Origin: Pseudoxanthomonas sp.
GTDB lineage: Bacteria; Pseudomonadota; Gammaproteobacteria; Xanthomonadales; Xanthomonadaceae
NCBI RefSeq assembly: GCF_002863005.1
Contig: NZ_PKDG01000004.1
Coordinates: forward strand, 1-64,000
DNA: 64,000 nucleotides
Direction: 5' to 3'
Below the pieces are notes generated by a model. It did not search any database. It was given only the letters and a program-made list of their open reading frames with translations, and was not told the origin of the DNA. The translations under genes were made by a program, and so were the position numbers. Shown here piece after piece: positions 1-8,170 of this stretch. Each line of letters begins with the position of its first letter. Within the stretch, counting starts at the first letter, position 1.

Positions 1-43
1 ATCCCGGCGAAAGCCGGGACCCAGCGACTTTCGCTTGAAAGTG
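1..43. repeat. Left palindromic REP-like repeat of the GIY-YIG unit
   Basis: Positions 3-18 form a hairpin (CCCGGC, loop GAAA, GCCGGG). A second hairpin follows at 27-42 (ACTTTC, loop GCTT, GAAAGT). Bases 1-24 are an exact reverse complement of 465-488, and the match extends to 28 bases with one mismatch. The copy may continue beyond the window start. The pair of inverted copies brackets the small nuclease-like gene at 98-391, which suggests one mobile or co-inherited unit. Confidence 0.75.
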
Positions 44-97
44 AAACGTGCAAGAGCGCAGGATCGCGTCGGGACCAAACAGGGCAAGGAGTGCCCG

Positions 98-391
98 ATG
101 CGACAGCGCAATCCCTGCGTTTACATCCTGGCGAGCCAACGCAATGGAACGCTCTATATCGGCGTCACGTCCGATCTGGCGTCACGCGTTTGGCAGCACA
201 AGAACGACCAGGTCTCCGGCTTTACTCGCCGCTACCGCGTCCACACGTTGGTCTGGTACGAGTCGCACGACACAATGCCGTCTGCCATCGCGCGGGAGAA
301 AGCCCTGAAAGAGTGGAAGCGCGAATGGAAACTGAGACTCATCGAGGACACGAATCCGTACTGGCTTGACCTGTATGGTGGAATCGCATGA
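98..391 (+). CDS. GIY-YIG superfamily small nuclease-like protein
   Basis: A 97-residue protein made almost entirely of a GIY-YIG domain of the UPF0213/COG2827 type. The signature halves are VYILAS near residue 8 and LYIGVTSDL near residue 20, followed by an arginine (SRVWQHK) and a glutamate-containing AREKALKEWKR helix, the usual catalytic arrangement. I chose the ATG at 98 because AAGGAG lies at 86-91. A longer reading from 35 would run out of the flanking repeat and has no ribosome site. The gene is bracketed by inverted palindromes (1-43 and 465-493). Family members are predicted endonucleases with mostly unknown targets; a role in moving or processing the flanking repeats is inference. 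Confidence 0.85.
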   Translation: MRQRNPCVYILASQRNGTLYIGVTSDLASRVWQHKNDQVSGFTRRYRVHTLVWYESHDTMPSAIAREKALKEWKREWKLRLIEDTNPYWLDLYGGIA

Positions 392-399
392 GCCTGCAT

Positions 400-442
400 G
401 CCGGACCAAAGTCGCATGTCGACGCTTTGGCATTTATCCGGC
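400..442. repeat. Compound hairpin downstream of the GIY-YIG gene
   Basis: Two nested stems are visible: GCCGGA (400-405) pairs with TCCGGC (437-442), and CCAAAG (406-411) pairs with CTTTGG (425-430). There is no T-tract, so a simple terminator is less likely than a structural part of the repeat unit. Confidence 0.55.
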
Positions 443-464
443 AATGACCGCAGAATCCAGGTCA

Positions 465-493
465 CTGGGTCCCGGCTTTCGCCGGGATGACGG
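465..493. repeat. Right palindromic REP-like repeat of the GIY-YIG unit
   Basis: Bases 465-488 are the exact reverse complement of 1-24 and contain the same CCCGGC/GCCGGG hairpin. It ends 10 bases before the start of the next gene at 503, so the repeat forms the upstream region of the AcuI-type gene. Confidence 0.75.
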
Positions 494-502
494 AGCACAC
501 GC

Positions 503-1501
503 ATGACCCTGCCTTCCACCGCCTTCAACGCCTTCCGCATCCACAGTGACGACACCGGCTATCGCAGCGGCATCGAGTCGCTCACGCTCGATGCGCTGAA
601 TCCCGGTGAAGTGGTCATCAAGACCGCCTACTCATCGGTCAACTACAAGGATGCGCTCGCCGGCACAGGCGAAGGCAAGATCCTGCGTCGCTTCCCGCTG
701 GTCGGCGGCATCGACGTGGCCGGCCACGTCGTGGCCTCCACCGATCCCGCCTTCAAGGAGGGCGATGCGGTACTGGTGACCGGGTCGGGACTCAGCGAAA
801 CCCGCGACGGCGGCTACGCCGACTACGCGCGTCTCGATGCCAAGTGGGTCATTCCCCTGCCCACCGGCCTGAGCCTGCGCGAAAGCATGATCCTGGGCAC
901 GGCAGGGTTCACGGCCGCACTGGCGCTGTATCGCATGCGGGAAAACCGCCAGACGCCCGATCTCGGTCCGCTCGCGGTCACCGGTGCCACCGGCGGCGTC
1001 GGCTCACTGGCCGTCGATATCTTCAGCAGGGCCGGGTTCGAGGTGCACGCGATCAGTGGCAAGCCCGAGAACGCGGCCTACCTGACGTCGATCGGCGCCA
1101 CCGAGGTACTGGGTCGCGATGCGCTCGCGAAGGCGCGCCCGATGGAATCCGCGCGCTTCGGCGGCGGACTCGACAACGTCGGTGGCCCCATGCTCGCCAG
1201 CCTGCTGGCGCAGACCACGCCGTATGGCAACGTGGCGAGCGCCGGTCTTGCCGCGAGTGCCGACCTGCCCATAACTGTGATGCCCTTCATAATTCGGGGT
1301 GTATCGCTGCTCGGCGTGGCATCGGCCGGCACCGCGCGCGACATCCGCGAACAGGTCTGGCAGCACCTCGCCAGCGACTGGAAGCCGCGGCACCTCGAGA
1401 CCATCTGCACCCGCGAAACCACGCTGGCAGGGTTGCCGGAGGTGTTCCGCACCATGCTGGACGGGCGCTCGTTCGGACGCACCCTGGTACGAATGGGATG
1501 A
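503..1501 (+). CDS. acuI: AcuI/YhdH-type acryloyl-CoA reductase (MDR family)
   Basis: A 332-residue NADPH-dependent medium-chain reductase. The N-terminal GroES-like half carries SSVNYKD (44-50), typical of the YhdH/AcuI branch, and the Rossmann half has VTGATGGVGS (159-168) for NADPH. No zinc-binding cysteine cluster is seen, as expected for this branch. Known members reduce acryloyl-CoA to propionyl-CoA and detoxify acrylate-like electrophiles in the cytoplasm. It stands alone on its strand. The last codons run into GC-rich sequence with no clear terminator before pilH. Confidence 0.85.
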   Translation: MTLPSTAFNAFRIHSDDTGYRSGIESLTLDALNPGEVVIKTAYSSVNYKDALAGTGEGKILRRFPLVGGIDVAGHVVASTDPAFKEGDAVLVTGSGLSETRDGGYADYARLDAKWVIPLPTGLSLRESMILGTAGFTAALALYRMRENRQTPDLGPLAVTGATGGVGSLAVDIFSRAGFEVHAISGKPENAAYLTSIGATEVLGRDALAKARPMESARFGGGLDNVGGPMLASLLAQTTPYGNVASAGLAASADLPITVMPFIIRGVSLLGVASAGTARDIREQVWQHLASDWKPRHLETICTRETTLAGLPEVFRTMLDGRSFGRTLVRMG

Positions 1502-1548
1502 ACGGCATCGGCGGCGCGACGGACGTTGTCCGTTGGCCGCCCAGCCCA

Positions 1549-1576
1549 TTGTGTTGTCACGGACAAGGTCTAAAAT
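1549..1576 (+). promoter_or_regulatory. Putative sigma-70 promoter of pilH
   Basis: TTGTGT at 1549-1554 and TAAAAT at 1571-1576 are 16 bases apart, placing transcription start about 20 bases before the pilH ATG at 1604. This is the only good TA-rich -10 in the gap. Judged by eye only. Confidence 0.4.
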
Positions 1577-1603
1577 CGGTGTCGGGGAACACTGGGGACA
1601 TCC

Positions 1604-1996
1604 ATGGCAAAGATTCTGATCGTCGACGATTCACCGTCGCAACTGCTGGGCATCCAGCGCATCGTCGAGAAACTGGGGCACGAATCCATCACCGCCGAGG
1701 ACGGCGCCGCGGGCGTGGAAGTCGCCAAGCGCGAGCTGCCCGACATGGTGCTGATGGACGTGGTGATGCCGAACCTCAACGGGTTCCAGGCCACGCGCAC
1801 GCTGAGCCGCGAGGCCACCACCAAGCACATTCCGGTGATCCTGGTGACCACCAAGGACCAGGATACGGACCGCATGTGGGGCCTTCGCCAGGGCGCCAAG
1901 GCATACCTGACCAAGCCGTTCTCGGAAGACGAACTGGCCGAGGTCATCGAGCGCATCTTCAACGCGCGCGAACTGCCTTCCGCGCCCTCCGCCTGA
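1604..1996 (+). CDS. pilH: PilH-type twitching motility response regulator
   Basis: A 130-residue stand-alone CheY-like receiver. The acidic pair D8-D9 (IVDDS), phospho-acceptor D52 (VLMDVVMP), the VTTK switch region near 82-84 and K104 (LTKP) are all present. The whole pattern, including LNGFQATR and TKDQDTDR, matches PilH of type IV pilus chemosensory (Chp) systems. PilH modulates pilus retraction and twitching. No other pil gene is nearby, which is usual in this family where pilG/pilH can be unlinked. A terminator hairpin follows at 2021. Confidence 0.85.
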   Translation: MAKILIVDDSPSQLLGIQRIVEKLGHESITAEDGAAGVEVAKRELPDMVLMDVVMPNLNGFQATRTLSREATTKHIPVILVTTKDQDTDRMWGLRQGAKAYLTKPFSEDELAEVIERIFNARELPSAPSA

Positions 1997-2020
1997 CGCC
2001 GGTCGCGATTGCACGCTGAA

Positions 2021-2044
2021 GAGCAGGCCCCGGCCTGCTCTTTT
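2021..2044 (+). terminator. Rho-independent terminator after pilH
   Basis: GAGCAGGCC (2021-2029) and GGCCTGCTC (2032-2040) form a 9-bp stem with a 2-base loop followed by TTTT. It sits between the convergent pilH and cfa genes and could serve both. Confidence 0.8.
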
Positions 2045-2059
2045 CGTTTGCGTGTCCGT

Positions 2060-3178
2060 TCAACGTGGCGCCATGTAGCCGCCCGGTACACCGCGTGGCG
2101 AAAGCACCAGCTGCCACAGCTGCGAGCGGCGGCTGCGGAACGTGGCCATGGACGCGGCCAGGTAGAACCGCCACATCCGGCGGAAGCGCGCGTCGTAACG
2201 CGTGTCCAGGGATGCCCAGGCCGATTCCACGTTGTCCTGCCACGCCTGCAGCGTACGGTCGTAGTCGGCGCCGAAGTTGTGCCAGTCCTCGATGACGAAC
2301 CGTCCTTCCACCGCCGCGGCGATCTGCGCCGCCGATGGCAGCATGGAATTGGGGAAGATGTACCGCGCGATCCAGGGATCTGTCCGTCGCACCGATCGGT
2401 TTCCCCCGATGGTATGCAGCAGGAACAGGCCTTCCGGCGGCAGGCAATGGCGAACGACGTCGAAATAGGTGGCGTAGTTCTTCACTCCCACGTGTTCGAA
2501 CATGCCCAGCGAGAACGCCGCGTCGAAGGGCTCTCGCAGCGCCCGATAGTCCTGCAGGCGGATCTCGACCGGCAATCCGGCGCACAGCTGCCTGGCATAC
2601 GCCGCCTGCTCCCTGGAGACCGTGATCCCCACGCCTTCAACGCCATAGCGCTCCACGGCGAACTTGAGCGCTTCACCCCAGCCACAGCCGATGTCGAGCA
2701 CCCGCATGCCAGGCAGCAGGCGGAGCTTGCGGCAGACCAGCTCCAGCTTCGCTTCCTGCGCTGCGTCGAGATCGGTGGCGTCGCGCCAGTAGCCGCAGCT
2801 GTAGACCAGGCGGCGGCCCAGCATCGCGGCGTAGAGATCGTTGCCGAGGTCGTAATGGCGGCGCCCTACTTCGCCACTGCGATGCGGCGACTGCAGGTTG
2901 GTCAGGCGGGCGCGCAGCGCATCGAACAGCTCCCCTGCACCGTGTACCTGTTCGTCCACGCCGGCGGCAAGCAGGCGGAACAGCAGACCATCGAGCGAGG
3001 GGCTGTCCCACCAGCCGTCCATGTAGCTTTCGCCCAATCCCAGCGACCCCTGCCCCAGCACCCGGGCATGGAAGCGGGGGTCGTGGATCCGGATATCCCA
3101 GGGGCGGTCGCCCCCGATCCGCACATCCGCTCCGGCCAACAGGTCTGCGATCCTGCGCTCGAAGCGGGCGTGCGGCAT
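2060..3178 (-). CDS. cfa: Cyclopropane-fatty-acyl-phospholipid synthase family methyltransferase
   Basis: A 372-residue SAM-dependent enzyme. HYDLGNDLY (108-116) and VLDIGCGWG (160-168, SAM binding) are hallmarks of CFA synthases, as are the downstream SLGMFEHVG and LHTIGGN segments. It adds a methylene bridge to unsaturated acyl chains of membrane phospholipids, usually for acid or stationary-phase tolerance. It lies 5 bases after the end of the lipoprotein gene upstream on the same strand, so co-transcription is possible. Confidence 0.85.
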   Translation of the reverse strand: MPHARFERRIADLLAGADVRIGGDRPWDIRIHDPRFHARVLGQGSLGLGESYMDGWWDSPSLDGLLFRLLAAGVDEQVHGAGELFDALRARLTNLQSPHRSGEVGRRHYDLGNDLYAAMLGRRLVYSCGYWRDATDLDAAQEAKLELVCRKLRLLPGMRVLDIGCGWGEALKFAVERYGVEGVGITVSREQAAYARQLCAGLPVEIRLQDYRALREPFDAAFSLGMFEHVGVKNYATYFDVVRHCLPPEGLFLLHTIGGNRSVRRTDPWIARYIFPNSMLPSAAQIAAAVEGRFVIEDWHNFGADYDRTLQAWQDNVESAWASLDTRYDARFRRMWRFYLAASMATFRSRRSQLWQLVLSPRGVPGGYMAPR

Positions 3179-3183
3179 GTCGG

Positions 3184-4032
3184 TCAGCGCGCGAAGAGCT
3201 CCGCGTACGCCGGGGCGACGTGCGGCAGCAGCAAGGCAGCAGGCACGTCCACCGTCTGCGTACCGTCGGCGTACGGGCCCACCTGGTAGGGGGGGAAGAC
3301 GAAGCGAAGGGCCGTGATGCGGCCTGCCGCATCCAGCACCGGCACGAATTCGCTGAAGTTGGCAGCGTCGGGTTCGGTGCCTTCGTCGATCATCCGGAAC
3401 GTGCTCTTGATCAGGGCGGCGCGGTCCACCGGGGCGAGTTCGTCCTCGTCGGCACGGTTCACCACGGCGGTGTGCAGCTGTTCGCGGACGTAGTCGCTGA
3501 CGGCCTGCCAGCCCTTGGTGCCGGGGATCAGCGCGGCCGCGGTCAGGCGCGCGTCCTGCTGCGGCAACCAGACGAAGCGCGCGATCAGCGGCTGGCCGTG
3601 TGCGCCGCCCGTGTAGCGGCTGCCATCCGCCGCCACCGCGACGATCTGCGGGGTATCCACTACCTGCTCGAATGCCAGGGAAAGCTCGTAGGGTGCCGAC
3701 GGCTTGTCGTTGCCGAAGGCGTCGACGGCCTGCATCAGTTCGGCGCGCTCGGCGGCCGTGTAGTCCGACAGCGCCTTCGCCAGCCCGGGATGGCGATTGA
3801 CGGCCGCGGGATAGCTGATGCCGATGACATAGCGGTCGTTGCTTTCGATGACATCCTTCAATTCGACCGGCGCTCCGGCGGTGGCCGCCGGCGTGGCCAC
3901 GGGAGGCGGCGGTTCGCCGGCCGCGTCGGATGCCGGCGGCGTCTCGCGCTGGCAGGCCGCCAGTGCGAGTGCGGCGACCAGAACCAGGCTCGCGTGGGGG
4001 AAAAGGTGGCGTGACAAGGGGGGGGGTGACAC
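3184..4032 (-). CDS. DUF3298/RsiV-type lipoprotein
   Basis: A predicted lipoprotein of 282 residues with lipobox LAAC (Cys27). The C-terminal half resembles DUF4163/DUF3298 modules (a YTGGAHGQP motif and a GPYADGTQTVDVP tail), which occur in secreted or lipoproteins of unknown role and in the anti-sigma factor RsiV. I place the start at GTG 4032 because GGAAGGAG lies 7 bases upstream; the upstream ATG at 4065 has no such site. The codons just after the start run through a nine-G tract on the + strand (4018-4026), a possible slippage site. Confidence 0.75.
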   Translation of the reverse strand: MSPPPLSRHLFPHASLVLVAALALAACQRETPPASDAAGEPPPPVATPAATAGAPVELKDVIESNDRYVIGISYPAAVNRHPGLAKALSDYTAAERAELMQAVDAFGNDKPSAPYELSLAFEQVVDTPQIVAVAADGSRYTGGAHGQPLIARFVWLPQQDARLTAAALIPGTKGWQAVSDYVREQLHTAVVNRADEDELAPVDRAALIKSTFRMIDEGTEPDAANFSEFVPVLDAAGRITALRFVFPPYQVGPYADGTQTVDVPAALLLPHVAPAYAELFAR

Positions 4033-4098
4033 GTTCGGGCTCCTTCCGAGTGTGATGGCGATCATTCTAAGGCGGCGCCCGTGCAGCCTCCATCACGC

Positions 4099-4392
4099 TC
4101 AGGCATCCACCAGATCAGCGTACTGGGGATGACGCTGGACGTACGCGGCGGAATAGGAACATGCAGGCACCACGCGCCATCCCTGTGTCCGTGCATGGTC
4201 CAGCGCCGCCTTGACCAGCGCGGCCGCGATCCCCCGTCCGCCGATCGCCTCCGGCACACCCGTGTGCTCGATGACCATGCGCCCGTCCCGCAGGGAATAG
4301 ACGAGTTCGGCTTCGTGACCCTCCAGGCGGGTGGAAAAGCGGCGAGAGTCCGCGTCGTGATGCAGGTCGAAGGCAGGCAGGTCGTCGGTCAT
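4099..4392 (-). CDS. GNAT-like N-acetyltransferase (COG2388/YjdJ type)
   Basis: A 97-residue minimal GNAT-fold protein. EHTGVPEAIGGRGIAAALVKAAL is the acetyl-CoA loop region of this family (core GGRGIAAAL), and PACSYSAAYVQRHPQYADL is its conserved C-terminus. Members of COG2388 are stand-alone acetyltransferase-like proteins of unknown substrate. It is divergent from the sigma-54-like promoter and small gene at 4592. Confidence 0.8.
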   Translation of the reverse strand: MTDDLPAFDLHHDADSRRFSTRLEGHEAELVYSLRDGRMVIEHTGVPEAIGGRGIAAALVKAALDHARTQGWRVVPACSYSAAYVQRHPQYADLVDA

Positions 4393-4537
4393 GGCGTCTC
4401 CGTGGTGAGGGGCTCAATGGCATTGTGACCCACTGCCCAGCCGGCGCCGTGGCAGAACTGGACGCAGCGCGTCACATTCATGCTTGTGAAAGGCATGAGG
4501 AGCGCCAGTGAGCGTGATCGACTTCGCAGTTTCGACG

Positions 4538-4553
4538 TTGGCACGATTGCTGC
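4538..4553 (+). promoter_or_regulatory. Putative sigma-54 (RpoN) promoter
   Basis: TTGGCAC followed by five bases and CTGC gives the invariant GG and GC dinucleotides exactly ten bases apart. It differs from the consensus TTGGCAC-N5-TTGC at one base. The implied start near 4565 is about 27 bases before the ATG at 4592. Confidence 0.5.
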
Positions 4554-4591
4554 GAGGTACGGACCATAGACCTGCCTCTCGGAGTTTCGCC

Positions 4592-4795
4592 ATGAGCCTG
4601 ATCGACACACTGCCCGACGTCTCCAACGCCAACAATTTCACCCTGCTGGAAGGTCTGTTCCAGCTCACGGTGACCGGCCATACCGACGCCTGGGAATTCG
4701 AACGCCTCAACAACGCCGTGTACGAGCGCCTGATGTCGGCCTACTCCGGCAGCGAGAAGGCGGGCGTACACGCCGTGCATTCCCTGGTGGACTGA
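4592..4795 (+). CDS. Small hypothetical protein behind a sigma-54-like promoter
   Basis: A 67-residue protein that I do not recognise. It is acidic and predicted soluble (start MSLIDTLPDVSNANN; end AVHSLVD). I chose the ATG at 4592, preceded by CGGAG at 4580-4584, over an in-frame ATG at 4508 because the longer form would span the RpoN-like promoter. Its composition (Asn, Glu and Thr rich) differs from the Ala/Arg-rich look of antisense shadows, which supports a real gene. Confidence 0.65.
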   Translation: MSLIDTLPDVSNANNFTLLEGLFQLTVTGHTDAWEFERLNNAVYERLMSAYSGSEKAGVHAVHSLVD

Positions 4796-4939
4796 GTCGC
4801 CGCACCTCTTCATCGGGTGCTCCGGCGCGGCGCAGGGGTCCGCCTTCGGGTGTGACTGCCGCGTCGGAGTCCCGTCCCACCTGCTTCGTCGAAGCAGGCA
4901 GAACGAAACATTCCCTCCCATCGATCCCGCCGCGGTTCA

Positions 4940-5650
4940 CTATTCGCCGCGATTATCCCGTTTGCCCTGGTTGCGACGATCCTGCGTGCCTGCGCTGCCC
5001 TGGATCGCTTTGAGCCGGCTTTCCGCAGCATGCAGTTCCATCGCCTTGTCAGCCGCCTCGTTCGATACGAAGCCCGCTGTCGCCGTGGCACCCTGCCCAT
5101 CCTGGTCCAATTGCTGCCATGACGCGGGCTGCCGATCATGCGCCTGCTTCTGCTCGAGCAACGACCGGGCGTTGGCCAGCGCCTGCGCCGGGGTAATCTT
5201 CCGGGGCGCACGTTTGCGCGCGGTCGCCTTCTTTGTCGTCCCCTTGCGTACGCTCGGCGTCCGCCGCGCTACCGTTGTTGCGGCGACCTTTTTCGCCGCC
5301 TTCGAAACCGCCTTCCTGGCTGGCTGCTCGACCGCTTTCCTCGGGGCGGCAATGCCTGTGGTCTTCTTCGCTACGTTGGGTGCCGCCTTCTTCGTTGCCG
5401 GAGATGTCGGCGCCTGCTTCGCGGCCTTCTTGGTTGCGGCCTTCTTGGTTGCGGCCTTCTTGGTTGCGGCCTTCTTGGTTGCGGCCTTCTTGGTCGCAGT
5501 CTTCCTCGGCGCGGTCTTCTTGGCCGTCACCGTTCTGGCGGAGGTCTTGGCCGGGACCTTCTTTACGGGTTTGCTTGCGCGCTTACTGGACGCTGCCTTG
5601 CCTGCGACTTTCTTGACTGCCTTTTTCGCTACAGCTTTGCGGGTCGCCAT
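4940..5650 (-). CDS. Lysine/alanine-rich histone H1-like DNA-binding protein
   Basis: A 236-residue basic protein. Residues 1 to about 150 are low-complexity Lys/Ala/Thr/Pro like eukaryotic histone H1 tails and bacterial HctB/AlgR3-type proteins, including five consecutive ATKKA pentapeptides. The C-terminal about 80 residues are less biased (ITPAQALANARSLLEQKQ) and may be a separate small domain. I start it at MATRKAV (5650), with GTGGAG upstream, rather than at the in-frame ATG at 5689. A role in nucleoid compaction is inferred from composition. Confidence 0.75.
   Translation of the reverse strand: MATRKAVAKKAVKKVAGKAASSKRASKPVKKVPAKTSARTVTAKKTAPRKTATKKAATKKAATKKAATKKAATKKAAKQAPTSPATKKAAPNVAKKTTGIAAPRKAVEQPARKAVSKAAKKVAATTVARRTPSVRKGTTKKATARKRAPRKITPAQALANARSLLEQKQAHDRQPASWQQLDQDGQGATATAGFVSNEAADKAMELHAAESRLKAIQGSAGTQDRRNQGKRDNRGE
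5427..5501. repeat. Tandem 15-bp repeat in the histone-like gene
   Basis: Four perfect copies of a 15-base unit (TTCTTGGTTGCGGCC on the + strand, 5427-5486) are followed by one degenerate copy to 5501. Each encodes the pentapeptide ATKKA, so copy-number change keeps the reading frame and only lengthens the basic tail. Confidence 0.9.
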
Positions 5651-5730
5651 GTGCGGCTCCACGGGTGGGACACGACCCCGGGATAGCATGGCCCACCTTC
5701 AATGCAGGTGAGCAAAGCCGCAAGGTCGGC

Positions 5731-6345
5731 TTAACCGAAGCTCGGGCGCGAGAGCTCCTGCAGGAAGTGTTGCACCACCTCCGCATCCATCACCACCAGG
5801 AAAAGCACCCCGTAGGCGGCACCCGCCAGGTGGGCACCATGGTTGATGTTGTCGCCGCCGCGCTTGTCCATCCAGATGCTGTAAGCGATGTACAGCACGG
5901 CGAACACGATGGCCGGCATGGGAATGAAGAACACCCCGATCGTAGCCCAGGGGGCCAGCAGGATGAAGGCGAACAGCACCGCCGACACCGCACCGGACGC
6001 GCCCAGGCTGCGGTAATTCGGGTCCTTCTGGTGCTTCAGGTAGGTTGGCAGGATCGACACCACCAGTGCCGAGAAGTAGAACAGCGGGAAAACCCACGGC
6101 CCCTTCTGCTCGGCCATCCAGCCTTCGATCTGGCGCCCGAAGAAGAACAGCGTGAACATGTTGAAGAACAGGTGCCAGATGTCGGCGTGGATGAAGCCAT
6201 ACGTCACCAGCCGGTCGTACTGACGGTGGCGATCGATGGCCGGCGGCCACAGGATCAGTCGCATCAACAGCGATGGCGTGCGCAGCGCGATGAGGCTCAC
6301 CACGCAGGTCGCCGCGATCAGCAGCAGGGTGATGGGGGCGGTCAT
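5731..6345 (-). CDS. Rhomboid-family intramembrane serine protease
   Basis: A 204-residue polytopic membrane protein. The catalytic serine is in GASGA (Ser117), the catalytic histidine in AHLAG (His172), and WHLFFNM (57-63) supplies the oxyanion residues His58 and Asn62. About six hydrophobic segments are visible, the minimal rhomboid core. Substrates cannot be told from sequence. It follows the peptide transporter gene with 9 bases between them, so the two are probably co-transcribed. Confidence 0.9.
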   Translation of the reverse strand: MTAPITLLLIAATCVVSLIALRTPSLLMRLILWPPAIDRHRQYDRLVTYGFIHADIWHLFFNMFTLFFFGRQIEGWMAEQKGPWVFPLFYFSALVVSILPTYLKHQKDPNYRSLGASGAVSAVLFAFILLAPWATIGVFFIPMPAIVFAVLYIAYSIWMDKRGGDNINHGAHLAGAAYGVLFLVVMDAEVVQHFLQELSRPSFG

Positions 6346-6354
6346 GCTGGTTCC

Positions 6355-8022
6355 TCAGGCCGCGGTGCGGTAGTTGTCCTGCATCGGATACGTACGTGCG
6401 TACAGCGCGAACGCCAGCGCCGCGACGAACGCGAAGCCAGCGAAGAAGAACATCAGGAACGCGTTCTCGGTCCAGCCCTGCCCCTGGATCCAGCCGATCA
6501 CGGCCGGGTCGCGCACGCTGGCATTCGTCAGCAGCACCCACAAGCCGCCGAAGGTGCTGGTGAGGTACCAGAACGCCATGATCACGCCCTTCATCGCCAT
6601 CGGGGCCTGGCTGTAGGCGAACTCCAGCGCCGTCGCCGACACCAGCACTTCGCCGAAGGTCAGCAACAGATAAGGCAACGCCTGCCATGCGAGCGAGACC
6701 TTTTCACCGTCGTCCATCTGCAGCTGCAGCAGGCCTGCCACGATCCAGGACAACGCGGAGATCGCGATGCCCCACCCCATGCGGCGCAGCGCGGTGACGT
6801 TGAAGCCCATCTTCCGCAGTGCGGGGTACAGCACCAGGTTGTTGAACGGGATCAGCAGCATGACCATCAGCGGGTTGAGCGACTGCATCTGCGCAGCGGC
6901 CGCGGATATCTGCTTCGTATATTCCTCGGTGCCCATCAACGCGGTGGGCGGCTGGATCAGGAAGCTGGGCCACCACCATGCGTCGCCCGGCACGAACATC
7001 GCCCGGCCCTGGATGACCCAGGTCGACGCCTTCTGGTCGAACAGCGACCAGAAGGGCGTGACCAGGGCGAATACGATCAGGATGCGGAGCACCGAACGAA
7101 CGCCTTCGATGGCGGCATCCGGGTGCAGGCCACGCGCCCGTTCGAGCTGCAACGATGCGCCGAAACCGACGCCGGCAATGATGGCGCCGAGCGCGAGGCA
7201 AGCGGTAATCACGAAACCCCAGGCGTCGGGCCAGAGGCCAACCCCTGCGAACTTCAACGCCCACAGCACCAGCATCGCCGCGGCGCCGATCACGCCAACG
7301 GCGGCGATCGCGGTGCCCAGGCCACGCTCGTTGCCCAACAGCGCGCTACGCACGATGTTAAGAAAAGAGTCCGGGTCGGTTCCGCGCGACGGCGGCACAT
7401 TGACGTACTTCTTGCGCCCCGCCCAGAAGATCAGCGTGGCGATGAACATCAGGATGCCCGGGATACCGAACGCCCACGCCGCTCCCCAGTTGCGCAGCAC
7501 CAGCGGCATCAGCAGCGAGGCGAAGAACGAACCGAAGTTGATGATCCAGTAGAACGCATCGAAGACGACCTTCGCCTTGCTCTTGTTGGTCTGGTCGAAC
7601 TGGTCGCCGCAGAACGTCACCACCAGCGGCTTGATGCCGCCAGACCCCAGCGCAATCAGGAACAGGCCGGTATAGAAACCGGTGGCGTTGCTCTCGAACA
7701 GTGCCAGGCACGCATGGCCCGCGCAGTAGATGAGCGAAAACCACAGGACGGTGTTGTATTTGCCGAAGTAGCGGTCCGACAGCCAACCGCCCAGCAGCGG
7801 GAAGAAATAGACACCGATGACGAAACTGTGGAAAAGATCCTTCGCCGCACCCTCGCGCGCCGCCTGGTCGGGCAGGTACGCCAGCAGCACCGAACTGATC
7901 AGGAACGGCACCAGGATGTTGCGCATCCCGTAGAAGCTGAACCGTTCGCACGCCTCGTTGCCGATGATGTAGGGAATCTGGCGGGGCATGCGGCCCGGGC
8001 TGGCTTCTGCGGTCGTGCTCAT
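6355..8022 (-). CDS. POT-family proton-dependent oligopeptide transporter
   Basis: A 555-residue major facilitator protein of the POT/PTR family with 12 to 14 predicted membrane segments. The family signature ExxERFxFYG is at residues 23-32 (E23, E26, R27, F28). POT proteins import di- and tripeptides with protons. In this window of secreted peptidases, peptide uptake is a plausible role. The M14 peptidase gene at 8171 is transcribed divergently. Confidence 0.9.
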   Translation of the reverse strand: MSTTAEASPGRMPRQIPYIIGNEACERFSFYGMRNILVPFLISSVLLAYLPDQAAREGAAKDLFHSFVIGVYFFPLLGGWLSDRYFGKYNTVLWFSLIYCAGHACLALFESNATGFYTGLFLIALGSGGIKPLVVTFCGDQFDQTNKSKAKVVFDAFYWIINFGSFFASLLMPLVLRNWGAAWAFGIPGILMFIATLIFWAGRKKYVNVPPSRGTDPDSFLNIVRSALLGNERGLGTAIAAVGVIGAAAMLVLWALKFAGVGLWPDAWGFVITACLALGAIIAGVGFGASLQLERARGLHPDAAIEGVRSVLRILIVFALVTPFWSLFDQKASTWVIQGRAMFVPGDAWWWPSFLIQPPTALMGTEEYTKQISAAAAQMQSLNPLMVMLLIPFNNLVLYPALRKMGFNVTALRRMGWGIAISALSWIVAGLLQLQMDDGEKVSLAWQALPYLLLTFGEVLVSATALEFAYSQAPMAMKGVIMAFWYLTSTFGGLWVLLTNASVRDPAVIGWIQGQGWTENAFLMFFFAGFAFVAALAFALYARTYPMQDNYRTAA

Positions 8023-8170
8023 CCGATCTTCCGGTGAAAAAGTCCCGGAAGGTTACCGTATCGGGCTGCGGCGGGTCGAACCGCCAGACCTGCATTCGCC
8101 CGTCCGACAGGGGCTGGGACTGACCGCGATTGCCGGGCATCATGCGCCCTGCCCTGTTCAGGATATGACC

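Noticed and set aside
5427-5501. Tandem repeats suggesting a CRISPR array
   Set aside because: Units are adjacent 15-base coding repeats without spacers; they encode a basic tail.
5665-8037. A 790-codon + strand open frame
   Set aside because: It is antisense to the rhomboid and POT transporter genes, which have clear motifs. The product is His/Arg/Gln-rich with no recognisable domain.
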